Below the pieces are notes generated by a model. The model was not told the origin of the DNA, ran no database searches, and saw only the letters and a program-made list of their open reading frames with translations. A stretch of 64,000 nucleotides of DNA from Panacagrimonas sp965216845 (lineage in GTDB: Bacteria; Pseudomonadota; Gammaproteobacteria; Nevskiales; Nevskiaceae), in contig OZ244200.1 in NCBI GenBank assembly GCA_965216845.1, positions 1,178,001-1,242,000 on the forward strand. Reading direction: 5' to 3'. Shown one piece after another: positions 44,305-53,382 of the stretch. Numbering within the stretch: the stretch's first letter is position 1; each line of letters starts with the position of its first letter. Made by a program: the position numbers and the translations under genes.

Positions 44305-45344
44305 GGGTAGATCTCTTCGAACAAGCGCGACACCGGTTTGGGCAGCGCGGGCCATTTCGGATGGGAGATGTTAAACCAGCGGTGGTTTGCCGGTTCGCGC
44401 AGGCCGGTTTGAGGTTTCACGCCAATGCGGATGGGCCTCAGCTCCAACTCAAAGTGGGTAAAGGCATGTTGTATCGGTGCAAGTGCTTCGGATGCCGTTG
44501 CCAGATATCCCAATCGCTGCAGTTCTGCTTGCCAGTGTTGATCGGATGGCGTGGTTGGCGGGCTCCACAAGCCGCCCCAGATGCCGGCGGGTGGGCGCCG
44601 TTCCAGCAACAAGCCCTGACCTTCGGCTTCCAGCAGTAGTAGCCATTGCTTGCGCAGGGGTCTGTGTCTTTTGGGTTTTGGCGTTGGCAGCTGGCGCACG
44701 AGGCCTTGTTGGTGGGCGACACAGTCACTACTGACCGGGCATTGATCGCATTCTGGTTTTCTTGGTGTGCAAATCAGATTGCCCAAATCCATGATGGCCT
44801 GGCTGTAGTCGGCCAGTCGTTGGTGCGGCAATGATTGTTCGGCCTGTGCCCAAAGCCGGGTTTGAACGGCTGATTTTCCCGGCCAGCCTTCGATGCCGCG
44901 GTGGCGGGCCAGGGTGCGACGGACGTTACCGTCGAGAATGGCGAAGCGTTGTCCGAAGGCTTGAGAGAGGATGGCGCCGGCGGTGGACCGGCCGATGCCC
45001 GGCAGGGCGGACACCGCATCGAAGTCACGCGGGAATGCGCCCTCATGCTGTTCCATAATCTGTTTGGCGGTCCGATGCAGGTTGCGTGCGCGGGCGTAAT
45101 AGCCCAGCCCGGCCCAATACTGCATGACCTCGTCAACCTCGGCTGCGGCCAGAGGTTCGATGTCCGGAAACCGGCCGACAAACCGTTCGAAATAGGGGAC
45201 GACCGCCGCAACCTGGGTCTGTTGCAGCATGATTTCCGACAGCCACACGCGATAGGCGGTTCGCGGATGTTGCCAGGGAAGGTTCTGGCGGCCATGCTGG
45301 TCGAACCAGGCCAGCAGGCGGCTTGCAAAGCGCTTGCGGGGCAT
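44274..45344 (-). CDS. mutY: A/G-specific adenine DNA glycosylase
   Basis: The 356-residue enzyme removes adenine opposite 8-oxoguanine. The HhH and catalytic region reads LPGIGRSTAGAILSQAFGQR. The 4Fe-4S ligands follow the C-x6-C-x2-C-x5-C pattern (CTPRKPECDQCPVSSDC). The C-terminal NUDIX-like domain (about residues 230-350) includes GGLWSPP. It is in an operon with yggX downstream and asmA 14 bp upstream. Confidence 0.96.
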   Translation of the reverse strand: MPRKRFASRLLAWFDQHGRQNLPWQHPRTAYRVWLSEIMLQQTQVAAVVPYFERFVGRFPDIEPLAAAEVDEVMQYWAGLGYYARARNLHRTAKQIMEQHEGAFPRDFDAVSALPGIGRSTAGAILSQAFGQRFAILDGNVRRTLARHRGIEGWPGKSAVQTRLWAQAEQSLPHQRLADYSQAIMDLGNLICTPRKPECDQCPVSSDCVAHQQGLVRQLPTPKPKRHRPLRKQWLLLLEAEGQGLLLERRPPAGIWGGLWSPPTTPSDQHWQAELQRLGYLATASEALAPIQHAFTHFELELRPIRIGVKPQTGLREPANHRWFNISHPKWPALPKPVSRLFEEIYPCHEPFTASS

Positions 45345-45358
45345 GCCTTCCGAAGGAC

Positions 45359-47698
45359 TTATTCGGAGCTGCCGGTGTTGCCGGTTTCCTCGGGCGGTTC
45401 GGCTTCAGCGGGGGGTGCCTTGGGTGTCTTGGCGCCGAACAGTTTTTGCAGGCCGCGACCGATTTCCTTGTTGAGCTTCTCCTTGGCCTTTTGCTTGAGT
45501 TCTGTTTCGCTGACGGCCTGGCCGCTTTCACCGCCCAGAACCTTGTCCGCCACCCGGCCTCTGAGTTCGTCTCCGGCTTTTTGCTGCAGCGCGGTTTTCA
45601 GATCGAGCTTGTATTTCGGCGCGGTCAAACTGCCGGTGAGCTGGATGGGAATAGTCAATCCAGCCAGCTCCTCTAGCGCTTTGCCGCCCTGTCCCTCGGC
45701 GGTGCCCACCACGGTGGGCTGAGCCAGGTAGTTCAGGGTTTCCTTAAACAGGTCAATCTCGCCATTGCCGACCACGCGAAACAGCGGGCTGCGCGCATCC
45801 AGTTGATTCGATTTCAAGATGCCGTTGACCACGCGCGCGGCGAAGTTGATTTGCGCAAAATCAGTTTCTGGCGGTTCCGGGCTGGCCTGGTATTGCTGAC
45901 CCTTGAACAGGGCTTCGCCGCGCCGCAATATCTCACCCAGATTGAAGCCCTTGATCGCCCCGTTTTTGAACGACAGCGACAAATCCCCGTTCAAGGCCTG
46001 TCGCACATCGCCGACCGTATTGCCGGCACTGGTCAGGTTGACATTGATGTCGCCCAATCCGGTGACAAAATCCTTGCCGACGAACTGTTGCAATACCGGA
46101 CCCAGCGTCACGGTCTGAATCCGCGTATTGAGCGCATAGCTGGGTTTGGCGCCGGCGCCGATCTTGGTGGAGGTGGCGAGCTTGCCGCCGTATGCATTCA
46201 GGTCCAGGCTGACTTGCTTGGGGGCGCCTTTGGGACCGTCAATTTTGACGCGCACGTCTTTCATCGTTGCGCCCTTGAGCTTGAGCTTGGCCACGTCCAG
46301 CGTGCCGCTGGCATTGATGCTTTCCAGCGCCTTGACCGGAATCTCCGTGCTGTTGATGTCGCTGTCGCCGGATTTCTTGGTGCCGTCTGGCTTCGGCTTC
46401 GCCGCCGGCTTGGCGGTCCCCGGCGGCATGTAGCGATCGGCATCAATCTCGTTCACCTTGAGCGCGAACTCCAGCGCCTGACTTGCAAAGTCACGAACGC
46501 CGATATAGCCGCTGGCCTGTGTTTGATCCAGCGTCAGCGCCACTTGATCCAGTCGCGCGCTGCTGAAGCTGCCGCTGTAATTGGCGGACAGGCTGGCGGT
46601 TTTCAGCGCGCCCGGATCTGTGGTTTCCAGTTTCTGATCCAGCTTGGCGAGTAGTTCGCGCAGGTTGAACGGTTCGATCTGGATGGGGCCGGACAGCTTC
46701 GGCGAGTCGCCATTGATGCCCTGGCCTTTGATGTCCGTGCGGATGTTCAGACCGGCGGCCTGGATGTGGGCGTTGGAAAAATGCATGGTGCCCTGCGCCT
46801 GATCGAATACCAGCGCGCCGGTGAGATTGACCGCTTGCTTGCCGCCGGGAATAGACGCACCTTCCGCCATCGCCTTGAGGTCCAGGCCGGAAACGCTAAA
46901 GCGTTGATCCTGGAGCGCCGCTTCCACTTTGGCGGCTAAATCGAGCTGCGCGGAAATCTCATCGAGCTTGGATTGCAGCTGCAACTTGAGATTTTCAACG
47001 CTGATAATTTGCGCATCCATGTCCGGCGTCACGGTGGCCGACAGCGTCAAATCCGCATCGAGTTTCTGCGCTTGGGAAACGGCGGTGAGCGAGGTTTTCA
47101 CATCCAGCGGTTTTCCGGGTTTGAAGGCGCCGGTTTCCAGGGCAAAGTCTTGCAGCAGAACGTCCTGGCCAGCCTGTGCGTCGCGATAGCTGACGGCGGA
47201 GTCTCGAATATCGATGCCGGCGAAATCGATGCTGTTGAGATCAAGGCCTTCGCCCTCGGCTTGTGGCGCCTCCGGCGCTTTTTCTTCGCCCTCGGCCGGA
47301 ACCAGGTCGTCCCAGTTGGATTTGCCTGCGGCGTCTTTGGCCAGGTCAAGCCGAAGCCCGCCCAGTTTGAGTGTGCTGATCTTGAACTGTTTATCGAACA
47401 ACAACGGGAACAGCTCCACGCCAACCGCCGCCTCCCTGGCCGCCGCCATGGGGGTGTCACCAAAACCTTGGGCATTGCTCAGGGAGACATCGGAAATGCG
47501 TACCCGCAACCACGGAAAGACCGAAAGGGAGATGTCGCCCAGCGCCAGATCACGTCCGGTCTGTTCTTTTACTGCCTTGGAGATCTGCCCGCGGAAATCG
47601 TTGGGGTCGACCACCATGGGAATGATGATGGCGGCGGCGACGATCAGTGCGATCAGCGTGCCGAAAATCGCCAGGACGACTTTAATTGCTTTGCTCAT
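45359..47698 (-). CDS. asmA: AsmA-family envelope protein
   Basis: The 779-residue protein has one N-terminal membrane helix (about residues 7-29) and an extended periplasmic part. VDPNDFRGQISKAVKEQTGRD is the start of the AsmA domain, and the C-terminal part carries NLGEILRRGEALF and the closing YLAQPTVVGT. AsmA-like proteins are thought to be lipid-transfer bridges between membranes. The C-terminal tail is acidic and Pro-rich. It is first in the asmA-mutY-yggX group. Confidence 0.9.
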   Translation of the reverse strand: MSKAIKVVLAIFGTLIALIVAAAIIIPMVVDPNDFRGQISKAVKEQTGRDLALGDISLSVFPWLRVRISDVSLSNAQGFGDTPMAAAREAAVGVELFPLLFDKQFKISTLKLGGLRLDLAKDAAGKSNWDDLVPAEGEEKAPEAPQAEGEGLDLNSIDFAGIDIRDSAVSYRDAQAGQDVLLQDFALETGAFKPGKPLDVKTSLTAVSQAQKLDADLTLSATVTPDMDAQIISVENLKLQLQSKLDEISAQLDLAAKVEAALQDQRFSVSGLDLKAMAEGASIPGGKQAVNLTGALVFDQAQGTMHFSNAHIQAAGLNIRTDIKGQGINGDSPKLSGPIQIEPFNLRELLAKLDQKLETTDPGALKTASLSANYSGSFSSARLDQVALTLDQTQASGYIGVRDFASQALEFALKVNEIDADRYMPPGTAKPAAKPKPDGTKKSGDSDINSTEIPVKALESINASGTLDVAKLKLKGATMKDVRVKIDGPKGAPKQVSLDLNAYGGKLATSTKIGAGAKPSYALNTRIQTVTLGPVLQQFVGKDFVTGLGDINVNLTSAGNTVGDVRQALNGDLSLSFKNGAIKGFNLGEILRRGEALFKGQQYQASPEPPETDFAQINFAARVVNGILKSNQLDARSPLFRVVGNGEIDLFKETLNYLAQPTVVGTAEGQGGKALEELAGLTIPIQLTGSLTAPKYKLDLKTALQQKAGDELRGRVADKVLGGESGQAVSETELKQKAKEKLNKEIGRGLQKLFGAKTPKAPPAEAEPPEETGNTGSSE

Positions 47699-47776
47699 GA
47701 GAAACTCACTCGAGGTTTGGCGCTGCGAATCGCGACAGTGTAACCAAGCATTCTGAACGCTCGGAGAACAATCGCT

Positions 47777-49921
47777 CTACCCACGTCGCCAGGCATGAAA
47801 ACGTTGTAGCCAACGCAAGGCACGCTCGGGTTTGTGGGCCTGTTTCCATTGCCCGGCGGCGAATTTATTGGCCTCGGCCAGCGTCGGATAGATGTGGATC
47901 GTGCCCAGGATTTTGTTGAGGCCGATGCCATGACGCATGGCCAGCACGTATTCGGCAATCAGATCGGCGGCGTGCTCGCCGGCGATGGTGACCCCCAGGA
48001 TCCGATCCTTGCCCGGCGCGGTCAGCACCTTGACCAAGCCGTGCGCCTCACCGTCAGCGATGGCTCGATCCAGATCGTCAATGCCGTAGGTGGTGACTTC
48101 ATAGTCAATGTTCTGTTCCTTGGCCTCGGTTTCATTGAGGCCCACGCGGGCGATTTCGGGCTCGGTGAAGGTGGCCCAGGGAATGACGGAATCATCCACC
48201 TTGAACGGGCCGCCACGAAACGCCAGCAGTGGCGCGAACAGACTGTTCACCGCCGCATACCAGGCCATGTGGGAGGCGGTATGTGTGAATTGGTAAGGAC
48301 CGGCAACGTCGCCGCAGGCGTAGATATTGGGGAAGTTGGTTTGCAGAAAGGGATTGACCTCCACCGTCTTTTCGACCCGAACGCCCAGTTCCTGCAAGCC
48401 GCAGGTATCCAGTCGCGCCGCGCGGCCCACCGCCACCAGAATCTGATCGAAGGCGATGGCGATTTCGCCGTCCTCTGAGTCGCAAACCAGAAACTTGCCG
48501 GATTCGTTTTCAATCACCGCCTTGGCGCGGGTGTTGAGGCGCACGTCGATGCCTTCGGCGGCGAAGCGTTCGGCCAGCAGCGTCGAAAATTCCGGGTCTT
48601 CCTTGATCAACAGGCGCGGCAGCATTTCCACCTGGCTGACGTTGGCGCCCAGGCGGGAAAAGGCCTGAGCCAGTTCGCTGCCGATGGGGCCGCCGCCCAG
48701 CACCACCAGTTTTTTTGGCAGCTCTTTCAGGTTCCAGAGATTGTCGGAGGTCAAATAGCCAGCCTCGGCCAATCCGGGGATTGGCGGCACAAAGGGGGCT
48801 GCGCCGGTGGCGATGATGATGTTCTTGGCGCTGAGCTTTTGTTCGCCAACCTCAACTGTCCAGGGGTCGATCAGACGCGCTTTCCCTTTGATGCATTCCA
48901 CCCCCAGCTCGGTGTAGCGTTCAACTGAATCATGCGGCTCAATCGCCTTGACCACGTCCCGCACGCGTTTCATCACCGCCGCAAAGTTGACGCGCGGCAT
49001 TTCGGTTTCCACGCCGAATTCGCGAGCGCGGTCAATATGGGTCACCAGCTTGGCGGAGCGCAACAGCGCTTTGGACGGCACGCAACCGGTGTTGAGACAG
49101 TCGCCGCCCATGCGATCGCGTTCGATCAAAGTGACTTTGGCCTTGACCGCCGCCGCAATATAGGCGCTCACAAGGCCCGCGCTGCCGGCGCCAATGACAA
49201 TCAGGTTGCGGTCAAAACGGCGCGGCTTCTTGAAGCCGGCGTAAACCCGTTGCGCACGCACGCGATTGACGATGGCGCGCGCGATGTAAGGGAAGATGCC
49301 CAACAGCACGAATGCGCCGATCAGGCTGGGCGAGGCGATGCCCTTGAACGATGTGAGCTGACCCAGCTCGGTACCCGCGTTCACATACACCACCGTGCCC
49401 GGAAACATGCCGAGCTGGCTCACCCAATAAAAGGTCCAGGTTCGGATCCTGGTAAGGCCCATCACCAGGTTCACCAGGAAAAACGGGAAGGCGGGAATCA
49501 GGCGCAAGGTGAACAGATAAAACCCGCCGTCACGCTCAAAGCCGGTGTTGATGCCTTTGAGTGCCTGCCCGTAGCGATTCTGGATGGCGTCCCGCAACAC
49601 CACGCGCGCCGCCAGAAAGGCCAGGGTGGCGCCGATGGTGGAGGCGAATGAGATCAACAGCAGCCCAAGGCCAAGGCCGAAGATCGCGCCCCCGATCAGC
49701 GTCAGCACCGCCGCGCCGGGCAGGGAGACGGCGGTAATGACCACGTAACTGACGAAGAACAAGGCCGCCGCCAACAGCGGATGCGCCTCACGGTAGTCCA
49801 GCACCGCCTGTCGTTGCGACTGGAAATACTCAATGGAGACGTACTGACCCAGGTCGAACATGAAAAACGCCGCGATGGCGGCGGCGAGAATCAGAACGAT
49901 GAGGCCGCGTGCGAGCGTCAT
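47777..49921 (-). CDS. Fusion of a VTT/TVP38 membrane domain with an FAD disulfide oxidoreductase
   Basis: The 714-residue protein begins with a VTT (DedA/TVP38-like) membrane domain (about residues 1-225), with SLPGAAVLTLIGGAIFGLGLG and FPFFLVNLVMGLTRI. The rest (about 235-714) is a MerA/LpdA-like flavoprotein: FAD motif VIGAGSAGLVSAY, the redox disulfide GGDCLNTGCVPSK, NAD(P) motif VVLGGGPIGSELAQAF and a dimerisation domain. The Cys pair for Hg(II) at the C-terminus of MerA is absent. The substrate is unknown. Confidence 0.9.
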   Translation of the reverse strand: MTLARGLIVLILAAAIAAFFMFDLGQYVSIEYFQSQRQAVLDYREAHPLLAAALFFVSYVVITAVSLPGAAVLTLIGGAIFGLGLGLLLISFASTIGATLAFLAARVVLRDAIQNRYGQALKGINTGFERDGGFYLFTLRLIPAFPFFLVNLVMGLTRIRTWTFYWVSQLGMFPGTVVYVNAGTELGQLTSFKGIASPSLIGAFVLLGIFPYIARAIVNRVRAQRVYAGFKKPRRFDRNLIVIGAGSAGLVSAYIAAAVKAKVTLIERDRMGGDCLNTGCVPSKALLRSAKLVTHIDRAREFGVETEMPRVNFAAVMKRVRDVVKAIEPHDSVERYTELGVECIKGKARLIDPWTVEVGEQKLSAKNIIIATGAAPFVPPIPGLAEAGYLTSDNLWNLKELPKKLVVLGGGPIGSELAQAFSRLGANVSQVEMLPRLLIKEDPEFSTLLAERFAAEGIDVRLNTRAKAVIENESGKFLVCDSEDGEIAIAFDQILVAVGRAARLDTCGLQELGVRVEKTVEVNPFLQTNFPNIYACGDVAGPYQFTHTASHMAWYAAVNSLFAPLLAFRGGPFKVDDSVIPWATFTEPEIARVGLNETEAKEQNIDYEVTTYGIDDLDRAIADGEAHGLVKVLTAPGKDRILGVTIAGEHAADLIAEYVLAMRHGIGLNKILGTIHIYPTLAEANKFAAGQWKQAHKPERALRWLQRFHAWRRG

Positions 49922-50002
49922 TGGCGTAATCCCGAATCGGTGAGGCGCGATTATGCGCGCCGGTGCGGGGAATTGAACGCCGCCAGCCTTGGCAATGCCG
50001 GT

Positions 50003-50476
50003 TTATCCGTTCGCGCGCTGCGGCGGGCGGGACGAAACCCTTTGGCGCACGATGTCTTCGACACTTCTGCGCAAGCCACGACGCCACGCTGCGCTGAGTA
50101 CGCCGCAGATCACGGAGCCAAGCAGCGGCAAGGCCGACTCGAACTCGATCTGATAGCTCAACTGGGTGCCGCCGGGGACGCTCGCAAGTTCGATGCGCGC
50201 CTGATGTTTGCGCATCAGGCGGCTGTTGAGAATCTCATACTCGATCAGCCAATGCGGCTGGTGGGTCCGGATGCGTTCGCGGAATCTTAGCCAGGCGACC
50301 CGAATTTCACGAATCGCACCCTCGCCGTCGGGCCAGGCCGGGTCGCCTCCGGTTTTCAACAAGCGCGCTCGACCGTTCCAGCTCAGCGCCAGCTTGCGGT
50401 GATTGGAAAACCAGCCAAACACTTGTTCGCGCGGCGCGGCGTAAAACTGCTCAAAGTGCAAGTGTTGACGGGCCAT
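50003..50476 (-). CDS. SRPBCC (START-like) family protein
   Basis: The 157-residue protein has a helix-grip pattern typical of SRPBCC proteins: FEQFYAAPREQVFGWFSNHRK at the N-terminus, then EGAIREIRVAWLRFRERI and SYQIEFESALPLLGSVI near the end. Such domains bind hydrophobic ligands. The N-terminal residues MARQHLHF fix the start at 50476. The NUDIX gene lies 30 bp upstream on the same strand. No specific role is assigned. Confidence 0.8.
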   Translation of the reverse strand: MARQHLHFEQFYAAPREQVFGWFSNHRKLALSWNGRARLLKTGGDPAWPDGEGAIREIRVAWLRFRERIRTHQPHWLIEYEILNSRLMRKHQARIELASVPGGTQLSYQIEFESALPLLGSVICGVLSAAWRRGLRRSVEDIVRQRVSSRPPQRANG

Positions 50477-50506
50477 TGCGTCCTCCTCATCCGCGGCGGT
50501 CCACCG

Positions 50507-51103
50507 TCATGACGGTAGTGGATCGCCGCTGGAAACCTCCTGTTCGCTGCGTCGGCGTGGTTTGTAACGCAAGCTTAGCGTGTGAATTTGTTCACGTCCC
50601 TGGGCGCGGTCAGCATAGTGGAACTTCAGGCTGTGATACACCGTTGGAAATGCAATTTCGTCCCAGGGGATGTCTTGCTCATGCACCAGGCAGGTTTCGC
50701 TGCTCTCCGGTGTCGGACCATGGTGCAGATCCGGCATGCGTGCGCGGTGGATCACGTAGACCTGTGACACATAGGGGACATCGATGATCGCCAGCAGTTC
50801 GCCCACTTCGACCCTGGCTTGCGATTCCTCCAGGGTCTCGCGTGCGGCGCCCTCTGCAGTGGTTTCTCCCAGCTCCAGGAATCCGGCCGGCACCGTCCAC
50901 AGGCCGAAGCGCGGCTCAATGTTGCGCCGGCAAATCAAGATGCGGCCGTCTGCTGTTTCCGGCACGCAACCAACGATCACGCGCGGGTTGAAATACTGGA
51001 TGTGACCGCAGTCCGTGCACACGTGGCGCGGCAGGTTGTCGCCGTCGGGAATGCGGTGCTCAACCGTGCTGCCGCAGATGTTGCAGTACTTCACGTCGTT
51101 CAT
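50507..51103 (-). CDS. NUDIX hydrolase with N-terminal zinc ribbon
   Basis: The 198-residue protein begins with a zinc ribbon (YCNICG and HVCTDCGHIQYF, four Cys). It continues into a NUDIX domain with the box GFLELGETTAEGAARETLEE, which fits GX5EX7REUXEE. It should hydrolyse a nucleoside diphosphate derivative, and the ribbon resembles that of NADH-pyrophosphatase-related proteins. The ATG at 51103 is chosen because the 558 bp of upstream open frame has no homology. Confidence 0.92.
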   Translation of the reverse strand: MNDVKYCNICGSTVEHRIPDGDNLPRHVCTDCGHIQYFNPRVIVGCVPETADGRILICRRNIEPRFGLWTVPAGFLELGETTAEGAARETLEESQARVEVGELLAIIDVPYVSQVYVIHRARMPDLHHGPTPESSETCLVHEQDIPWDEIAFPTVYHSLKFHYADRAQGREQIHTLSLRYKPRRRSEQEVSSGDPLPS

Positions 51104-51308
51104 GCTGGACCTTGGTGATTTTGTACGGTGGGCCGAGGGTTGCACCCACAAAGTTCGTGGCGTTGTGTGCCCAAGCTTAAGGAAACGCTGAAGTGTTCGC
51201 ACCGTGGCGCAAGCATGAAGACATCGGCTTGATCGGCCAAAGCCCGGTGATTGTGCGCCCTGCGGCGGCGGCCTGCATGGCCGAATGCACTGGACGGCGC
51301 CGCAGGCA
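51104..51308. other. Intergenic region between the PhaC-like and NUDIX genes
   Basis: About 205 bp with no supported gene, between two minus-strand genes. No clear terminator, repeat or promoter pair was recognised. Confidence 0.4.
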
Positions 51309-53075
51309 TCAGGATTTCTCGAACACGTAGCGGCCCGGGGCATCGCCCAGCGGTGGGTGCTGTTTGCTGCCCGCTGTTCGGGGCGCAAGCCGCAGAGGGC
51401 CGGCTCGTTGCTGCGTCCATGCCAGACAATGTTCCCACCAGCTGCCTTGGCAATGCGTGGCGCGATCCAGCCAGGCTTCAGGCGTTTCCGGTTTTTCGCG
51501 ATGGGTCCAGTAGCCGGCCTTGCTGTTTCCCGGCGGGCACACCAGGGTTTGGATGTGGCCGCTGTTGCCGAGCACGAACTGACAGCGCGCGCCCAGCAAT
51601 TGGGCCGAACGATAGACCACCGGCCATGCGCAAAGATGATCGGTACGCGCGCCGATGACATAGCTGTCGACGCCCAGGTCAGCGATGTCGGCGATGGCTC
51701 GGCCTCTGACCTTCAACTTGCCCGGCTCCAGCAGCGGGTTTTGTTTGACCATCTCACTGAAATCCTCGTTGTACCGCGCCGTCATGCCAGTGGCATCGGC
51801 GTTCCAGTACAACACGTCAAACGCGCTGGGCTTTTCACCCATGAGATAGTTGTTCACCCAGTAGGGCCAGATCAGATCGTTGGGACGCAACATGGCGAAG
51901 GTCTGCGTCAACTCTCTGGCGCTGAGTCGTTTGCGGCCCTTGCCGCGCATGCGGCTCGCGGTTGCCGGTGCTGACTTTTGCAATGACTCGCCGGCGAACG
52001 CGCCAAGTGTGGAACCCTGCATCATGGCCTGTAAGTCCAGCGGTGCAACCACGAGCATCAGGCTGTTCACCTTGTGCTGCGCAGCGGCCTTGTAATAGGC
52101 CACCAACGACACGGCCAAGGGAGCGGCGGCGCAAACCGCCCATAGATTGACATCGTTGGTTCCGGAAATTTGTCGCGCGACTTCAATGGCGCTGTCCATC
52201 GAGTCCCGATAGTCGCCCAGCCCCCAATAGTCGTGTTGCGGTTGCGGATTGCGCCAAACGATGGTGTAGAGCGTCAGGCCGTTGCCAATGAAGTATTCGA
52301 ACAGGCTGCGCCCCGGCGCCAGATCGAGCACGTAGTATTTGTTCACGATCGACGGCACCACAACAATCGGTCGCTGGTGGACTTTTGCGGTCTGCGCGCT
52401 GTACTGGATCAGCTCGAACATTTCATTGCGAAACACCACCTTGCCCGGTGTGGCGGCCAGGTTTCGGCCGACTTCGAATGCGCTGTCATCGGTTTGTGCC
52501 GGTAGCGGGCGGCGTTTGGCAATGTCGTTGGCGAGATTTCCGAGGCCGCGCAGCACGCTCATGCCTTTGGTCTGCGCCGCCCGGCGCAGCGCCACCGGGT
52601 TGCTCAGCAAGAAGTTGGTGGGCGCAAGTGCGTCGGCGATCTGCTGCATCAGAAATTCGGCCCGCTCGGCCTGTCGACCTTCCAGCTCGGCATGTCTGGC
52701 CAGCGTGATCATCGACTGGTTCAAGGCCAGATAGCTTGTTTTCAAGCCCGCGAACAGCGGGTTCGTGCGCCAGGCGTCGTCACTGAAGCGGCGGTCTCCG
52801 GGTGCCGGCTCCAGGCTTGAGCGCCCGGTCAGTCCTTTGAACACCTCATCCCTGAAATCCCTGGCCGCCACGGCCAGGGCACCGGGATGGCGGGACAAGC
52901 TGTCCGCGAGCTCCTTGCCGGTGTCCAGCAGATCGCCCGGCCTGAAGTCATTGAGCGGGTTCTGTGCCGACATATTCTCCATCGCCTGCTGCACGGTTTC
53001 GGAGAAATGGCTGTGTGCGGTCCCGTCGACCGCATTGGCTTTGATGGATTTTGCGTTTGGTGTCGTCATCTTCAT
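51309..53075 (-). CDS. PhaC-like poly(hydroxyalkanoate) synthase family protein with altered nucleophile elbow
   Basis: The 588-residue protein aligns by eye with class I/II PHA synthases, with an N-terminal PhaC domain (about residues 70-240) and VVVPSIVNKYYVLDL. Conserved stretches are SLFEYFIGNGLTLYTIVWRNP, DLIWPYWVNNYLMG, GARTDHLCAW (Asp) and NSGHIQTLVCPP (His). The synthase motif GxCxGG around the catalytic Cys reads AVCAAAP here. The Cys is kept, but the flanking glycines are Ala. It may be an inactive paralogue, a non-polymerising acyltransferase or an altered synthase. No phaZ or phasin gene is adjacent. Confidence 0.85.
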   Translation of the reverse strand: MKMTTPNAKSIKANAVDGTAHSHFSETVQQAMENMSAQNPLNDFRPGDLLDTGKELADSLSRHPGALAVAARDFRDEVFKGLTGRSSLEPAPGDRRFSDDAWRTNPLFAGLKTSYLALNQSMITLARHAELEGRQAERAEFLMQQIADALAPTNFLLSNPVALRRAAQTKGMSVLRGLGNLANDIAKRRPLPAQTDDSAFEVGRNLAATPGKVVFRNEMFELIQYSAQTAKVHQRPIVVVPSIVNKYYVLDLAPGRSLFEYFIGNGLTLYTIVWRNPQPQHDYWGLGDYRDSMDSAIEVARQISGTNDVNLWAVCAAAPLAVSLVAYYKAAAQHKVNSLMLVVAPLDLQAMMQGSTLGAFAGESLQKSAPATASRMRGKGRKRLSARELTQTFAMLRPNDLIWPYWVNNYLMGEKPSAFDVLYWNADATGMTARYNEDFSEMVKQNPLLEPGKLKVRGRAIADIADLGVDSYVIGARTDHLCAWPVVYRSAQLLGARCQFVLGNSGHIQTLVCPPGNSKAGYWTHREKPETPEAWLDRATHCQGSWWEHCLAWTQQRAGPLRLAPRTAGSKQHPPLGDAPGRYVFEKS

Positions 53076-53382
53076 TGTCTGCCCGCCAACCCGGGCGTCG
53101 TGAAAAACATCGCAACGGCCGTTGTCGCGGCCGGTCAGGATGCCGTGCCTTGTTTGCGGTCACCGCAGGTTCAGGCGGCGTCATCATGCCCGGTCCGCAT
53201 GAACGTGAGGTTGGGAAATGCCTTGGCGCCGGACGCTCCGGGGGTATTCCCAAAGGTCGCGGGTAGCAAGCGCCAACCCTGGGCGGTGACTTTCGGCGGT
53301 GCTTGTGCGCGCTGCCGAACAAAGCGCTTGGCCTGCATGCGGATGCCGTACTATCAAGCACCTGCCCGAATTGGACCGATTC
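53076..53382. other. Divergent intergenic region between the PhaC-like and dehalogenase-like genes
   Basis: About 307 bp holding the promoters of two divergent genes. A TACTAT box at 53349-53354, with TTGGCC 15 bp before it, could serve the plus-strand gene. No gene or repeat was recognised. Confidence 0.4.
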
